Made by a program: the position numbers and the translations under genes
Shown here: piece by piece, positions 36,848 through 38,836 of the stretch
How positions within the stretch are numbered: position 1 is the first letter of the stretch
Layout: every line of letters begins with the position of its first letter
The notes under the pieces: generated by a model
What the model was told of the DNA's origin: nothing
Databases searched by the model: none
What the model saw: the letters and a program-made list of their open reading frames with translations, nothing else
Source of the DNA: Chimaeribacter arupi
GTDB taxonomy: Bacteria > Pseudomonadota > Gammaproteobacteria > Enterobacterales > Enterobacteriaceae
Length of the DNA stretch: 38,836 nt
Assembly: GCF_002858805.1 (NCBI RefSeq)
Contig: NZ_PJZI01000043.1
Span: 1 to 38,836 of the forward strand
Direction: 5' to 3'

Positions 36848-37642
36848 ATGAATGCCATTAACGCGTTGCTCATCCCGACTTTCTATTTTGTAGCAGGCTT
36901 GATCATGGGGAAAATGATCAATCATCTCAGTCAATACTTACCGCATCTGATCACAGAAAATGGCCACGAGGCACCGCCGGGAGCCTCAGTGCAACACTCC
37001 GTGCTGAAGCTGGAATATTGTGCCTGTCATCCGCCTGTGCACTGGTGCGATTATTTGCCTGTCGTCAGCTGGTTGATGCTCAAAGGCCGCTGCCGTGCAT
37101 GTCAGGCACCCATTGTGGCCGGCTATTTATGGGTTGAACTGGTGTGCGGAATGCTGCTGGTGTGTCTCGCTTTACTGTTTCCACTGAACATTACGCCGGC
37201 CCTGGCGGTGTACAGTGGCTTCTTGCTGACGTTAAGCCTCATTGATGCGCGTACTTACCTTTTGCCCGATACGCTGACACTGCCCCTGCTGTGGCTGGGC
37301 CTGTTGTTTAACAGCGTCAGCGGAAATGTGAGCCTTGCAGATGCCGTGTACGGTGCCGTGGCCGGTTATATGATTTTATGGAGTCTGTATTGGTTTTTCC
37401 GGCTCGCCAGTGGGCGTGAAGGGTTGGGATATGGTGATTTTAAATTGTTGGCTGCGTTGGGTGCCTGGAACGGCTGGCAGATGCTGCCGCAAATTACCTT
37501 GCTGGCGGCGGCCTCAGGCCTGCTATGGGCGGGGCTGGTGAGATGGAAGAAAGGAGAATGGGTTTCTGTATTGCCATTTGGCCCGCCACTGGCGGCCGCG
37601 GGGTGGCTGACGCTGCTGGTTCAGTGGTACGTTGTTCGTTAA
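36848..37642 (+). CDS. gspO: Prepilin peptidase and N-methyltransferase GspO
   Basis: GspO cuts the leader from pseudopilins and methylates the new N-terminus. The 264 residues have a first membrane helix near 7-25, a cytoplasmic cysteine domain and several further helices. The catalytic aspartates are Asp133 (LTLSLIDARTYLLPD) and Asp197 (GLGYGDFKLLAALGAW). The second zinc pair is normal (C82-R-A-C85), but the first reads C58-A-C60 instead of CxxC, with an extra Cys67. Longer than E. coli GspO (225). AGGA lies 7 bases before ATG. Last gene of the rightward cluster. Confidence 0.94.
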   Translation: MNAINALLIPTFYFVAGLIMGKMINHLSQYLPHLITENGHEAPPGASVQHSVLKLEYCACHPPVHWCDYLPVVSWLMLKGRCRACQAPIVAGYLWVELVCGMLLVCLALLFPLNITPALAVYSGFLLTLSLIDARTYLLPDTLTLPLLWLGLLFNSVSGNVSLADAVYGAVAGYMILWSLYWFFRLASGREGLGYGDFKLLAALGAWNGWQMLPQITLLAAASGLLWAGLVRWKKGEWVSVLPFGPPLAAAGWLTLLVQWYVVR

Positions 37643-37647
37643 TGGCA

Positions 37648-37665
37648 GGGAAGCCAAAGCTTCCC
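37648..37665. terminator. Hairpin between gspO and bfr
   Basis: GGGAAGC-CAAA-GCTTCCC forms a 7-pair stem between the convergent gspO and bfr genes, 6 bases after the gspO stop. There is no T-tract on either strand, so termination would be weak or factor-dependent. Confidence 0.4.
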
Positions 37666-37677
37666 CGAATAGCAAAA

Positions 37678-38154
37678 TTACTCTTCTTCACGGATTTGCG
37701 CCTGAAGATAGTTTTGTATCCCCATTTTCTGGATAAGATCCAGCTCCGTTTCCAGCCAGTCGATATGCTGCTCTTCATCAGCCAGAATTTCGATCATCAT
37801 ATCGCGGCTGACATAGTCATGGATGGTGTCCGCATAGGCTATCGCCTCACGAAGATCGCGTGCACCGTCCAGTTCCAGCGTCAAATCTGAACGCAGCATT
37901 TCTTCAACATCTTCACCAATATTTAACTTACCCAGGTCCTGCAGGTTCGGGAGTCCCTCCAGGAAGAGAATACGTTCAATATAGCGATCCGCATGTTTCA
38001 TTTCATCAATGGACTCGTGGTACTCCACGTCATTAAGGCGTTTGAGTCCCCAGTTTTTGAACATTCTCGCATGCAGAAAATATTGGTTAATAGCAACTAA
38101 CTCATTGCCCAACAACTTATTGAGATAATTTAATACCTTAACATCACCTTTCAT
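37678..38154 (-). CDS. bfr: Bacterioferritin Bfr
   Basis: Bfr forms a 24-subunit, haem-containing iron-storage shell. The ATG at 38154 ([20 protein letters not shown]) has GGAGGG 7 bases upstream and gives 158 residues, the E. coli length; an upstream in-frame start at 38175 adds 7 unsupported residues. All ferroxidase ligands are present (Glu18, Glu51, His54, Glu94, Glu127, His130), as is the haem ligand Met52. It is 69 bases after bfd, whose product releases its iron. Confidence 0.97.
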   Translation of the reverse strand: MKGDVKVLNYLNKLLGNELVAINQYFLHARMFKNWGLKRLNDVEYHESIDEMKHADRYIERILFLEGLPNLQDLGKLNIGEDVEEMLRSDLTLELDGARDLREAIAYADTIHDYVSRDMMIEILADEEQHIDWLETELDLIQKMGIQNYLQAQIREEE

Positions 38155-38182
38155 TTTTGTTCCCTCCGCTTCCACTCTTTGA

Positions 38183-38210
38183 AGCGTAGATGCGGTTTGG
38201 AGTAAGTCAA
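38183..38210 (-). promoter_or_regulatory. Candidate bfr promoter
   Basis: On the minus strand TTGACT (38210-38205) and TACGCT (38188-38183) are 16 bases apart, inside the bfd-bfr gap, about 30 bases before the bfr start. The -10 match is poor; bfr may equally be read from the bfd promoter. Confidence 0.3.
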
Positions 38211-38223
38211 AAAAAGATGTGTT

Positions 38224-38418
38224 TCAGGCTATCTCTTTGAACTCTGGAATTTGGGCCAGCTCATCTTGCATAATTTCACGGGCCGCACGCACGCATTTCC
38301 CGCATTGATTACCAACCGGCACAAACTTGCGCAATTGTTGAAAAGATTGCGGCTGATGTTTGCGAACAGCCTGTCGGATTGTTTTGTCGCTAATACCATT
38401 GCACAGGCAAATATACAT
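38224..38418 (-). CDS. bfd: Bacterioferritin-associated ferredoxin Bfd
   Basis: Bfd is a 64-residue [2Fe-2S] protein that reduces ferric iron in Bfr and so mobilises stored iron under starvation. The four cluster ligands have the special Bfd spacing: Cys4 and Cys6 (CLC), and Cys39 and Cys42 (QCGKC). GGAG lies 7 bases before ATG. An overlapping Fur-box-like site upstream fits induction under low iron. The bfd-bfr order is conserved. Confidence 0.96.
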   Translation of the reverse strand: MYICLCNGISDKTIRQAVRKHQPQSFQQLRKFVPVGNQCGKCVRAAREIMQDELAQIPEFKEIA

Positions 38419-38444
38419 AGGGGCACTCCACGTTATCTGCCGCC

Positions 38445-38473
38445 ATCTTAAATCAAAATGATTCTCATTTAAA
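38445..38473 (-). promoter_or_regulatory. bfd promoter overlapped by a Fur box
   Basis: On the minus strand TTTAAA (38473-38468) and TAAGAT (38450-38445) are 17 bases apart. The spacer and -35 contain TTAAATGAGAATCATTTTG (38472-38454), matching the 19-base Fur consensus at 13 positions, including the central AATGA-AATCATT. This predicts repression of bfd by Fe-Fur. Confidence 0.7.
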
Positions 38474-38716
38474 GTAAGTTGTCGTGCTTTCTGACAGCGT
38501 AAAATAGCTGGCTGATCGCTGCCAGCAATCTCCTGTAATACCCTGTCGTTATTCTGCTAAAGCGTGAACCTGGTCGTATTTTTATAAAGTTTATAATCAA
38601 TGAGATAAAAGGATTATTGCGGTAGGGTCACAAAAAAACAGAGGGCTTATTAGCGCTTTATAACGCCATACTTTGCATGGCTAAAGCAAAAAGCGAAGGA
38701 TACAAAAAACAGGCAT
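38474..38716. other. Non-coding spacer between bfd and tuf
   Basis: Together with the bfd promoter and tuf terminator this makes up a 345-base gene-free interval. I see no coding frame with protein resemblance, no tRNA and no strong repeat in it. E. coli has the chitinase gene chiA here; it is absent. A few AT-rich stretches (for example around 38580-38600) could hold promoters but none is convincing. Confidence 0.6.
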
Positions 38717-38746
38717 AAAAAAAGGGATGCCGAAGCATCCCTTTTT
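38717..38746 (-). terminator. Terminator of the tuf transcript
   Basis: On the minus strand AAAGGGATGC-TTCG-GCATCCCTTT (10 pairs with a UUCG loop, 38744-38721) is followed by a T-run. It is 20 bases after the tuf stop, a classic intrinsic terminator, probably usable in both directions. Confidence 0.92.
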
Positions 38747-38763
38747 GCAAAAGTCAGACGCGA

Positions 38764-38836
38764 TTAAGCGATAACTTTAGCAACAACGCCCGCACCAACA
38801 GTACGGCCGCCTTCACGGATTGCGAAACGCAGACCG
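38764..38836 (-). CDS. tufA: Elongation factor Tu, C-terminal end only
   Basis: The last 24 codons or so of a tuf gene, cut by the right edge. The readable end is GLRFAIREGGRTVGAGVVAK then VIA and TAA, the standard EF-Tu C-terminus of domain 3. EF-Tu delivers aminoacyl-tRNA to the ribosome. By position next to bfd it corresponds to tufA; the rest, with fusA, rpsG and rpsL, would lie to the right. Enterobacteria usually have a near-identical second copy (tufB), so sequence alone does not separate them. Confidence 0.95.
   Translation of the reverse strand, partial: GLRFAIREGGRTVGAGVVAKVIA

Overview
This window is a core-genome segment of an enterobacterium (order Enterobacterales, Gammaproteobacteria). 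The translated housekeeping genes closely follow their Escherichia coli counterparts in sequence and length, and the gene order is that of the E. coli region between the rrnD ribosomal RNA operon and tufA. I do not name a genus. Differences from E. coli K-12 are local: yrdB, zntR and chiA are missing from their usual positions.

Layout. (a) 1-472: upstream end of a ribosomal RNA operon read leftward, with P1 and P2 promoters, the boxB/boxA antitermination leader and a UUCG hairpin. The 16S gene itself is not present, and the first ~60-70 bases look like an unrelated coding fragment. (b) 473-4731: yrdA facing the leftward operon dprA-smg-yrdD-tsaC-aroE. (c) 4768-9655: rightward def-fmt-rsmB-trkA, then mscL. 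(d) 9701-10350: leftward arfA, ending inside a strong hairpin, and yhdN. (e) 10486-24410: the leftward S10, spc and alpha ribosomal protein operons, complete from rpsJ to rplQ, including the small genes rpmJ and rpmD. The S10 promoter and leader, the S10 terminator and spc promoter, the S8 target at rplE and the alpha leader are recognisable. (f) 24464-37642: a complete type II secretion system. gspAB runs leftward and gspCDEFGHIJKLMO runs rightward from a shared AT-rich intergenic region. (g) 37678-38836: bfr and bfd (iron storage and release) with a Fur-box-like site, then the 3' end of a tuf gene with its terminator.

How the genes work together. The left part combines translation start and maturation functions (def, fmt, rsmB, tsaC), potassium and osmotic control (trkA, mscL), DNA uptake processing (dprA), aromatic synthesis (aroE) and ribosome rescue (arfA). 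The central part builds ribosomes, the SecY channel and the RNA polymerase alpha subunit, and regulates itself through L4, S8 and S4. The gsp block encodes the inner-membrane platform (C, F, L, M), cytoplasmic ATPase (E), pseudopilus (G, H, I, J, K), prepilin peptidase (O), outer-membrane secretin (D) and the GspA/GspB pair. No secreted substrate is encoded in the window.

No wholly new system was evident. The points most worth a second look are the chimeric-looking left end, arfA with its stop codon in the hairpin loop, the acidic tails of GspJ and GspB, the altered cysteine pair in GspO, and the absence of an obvious terminator between gspB and the S10 promoter.
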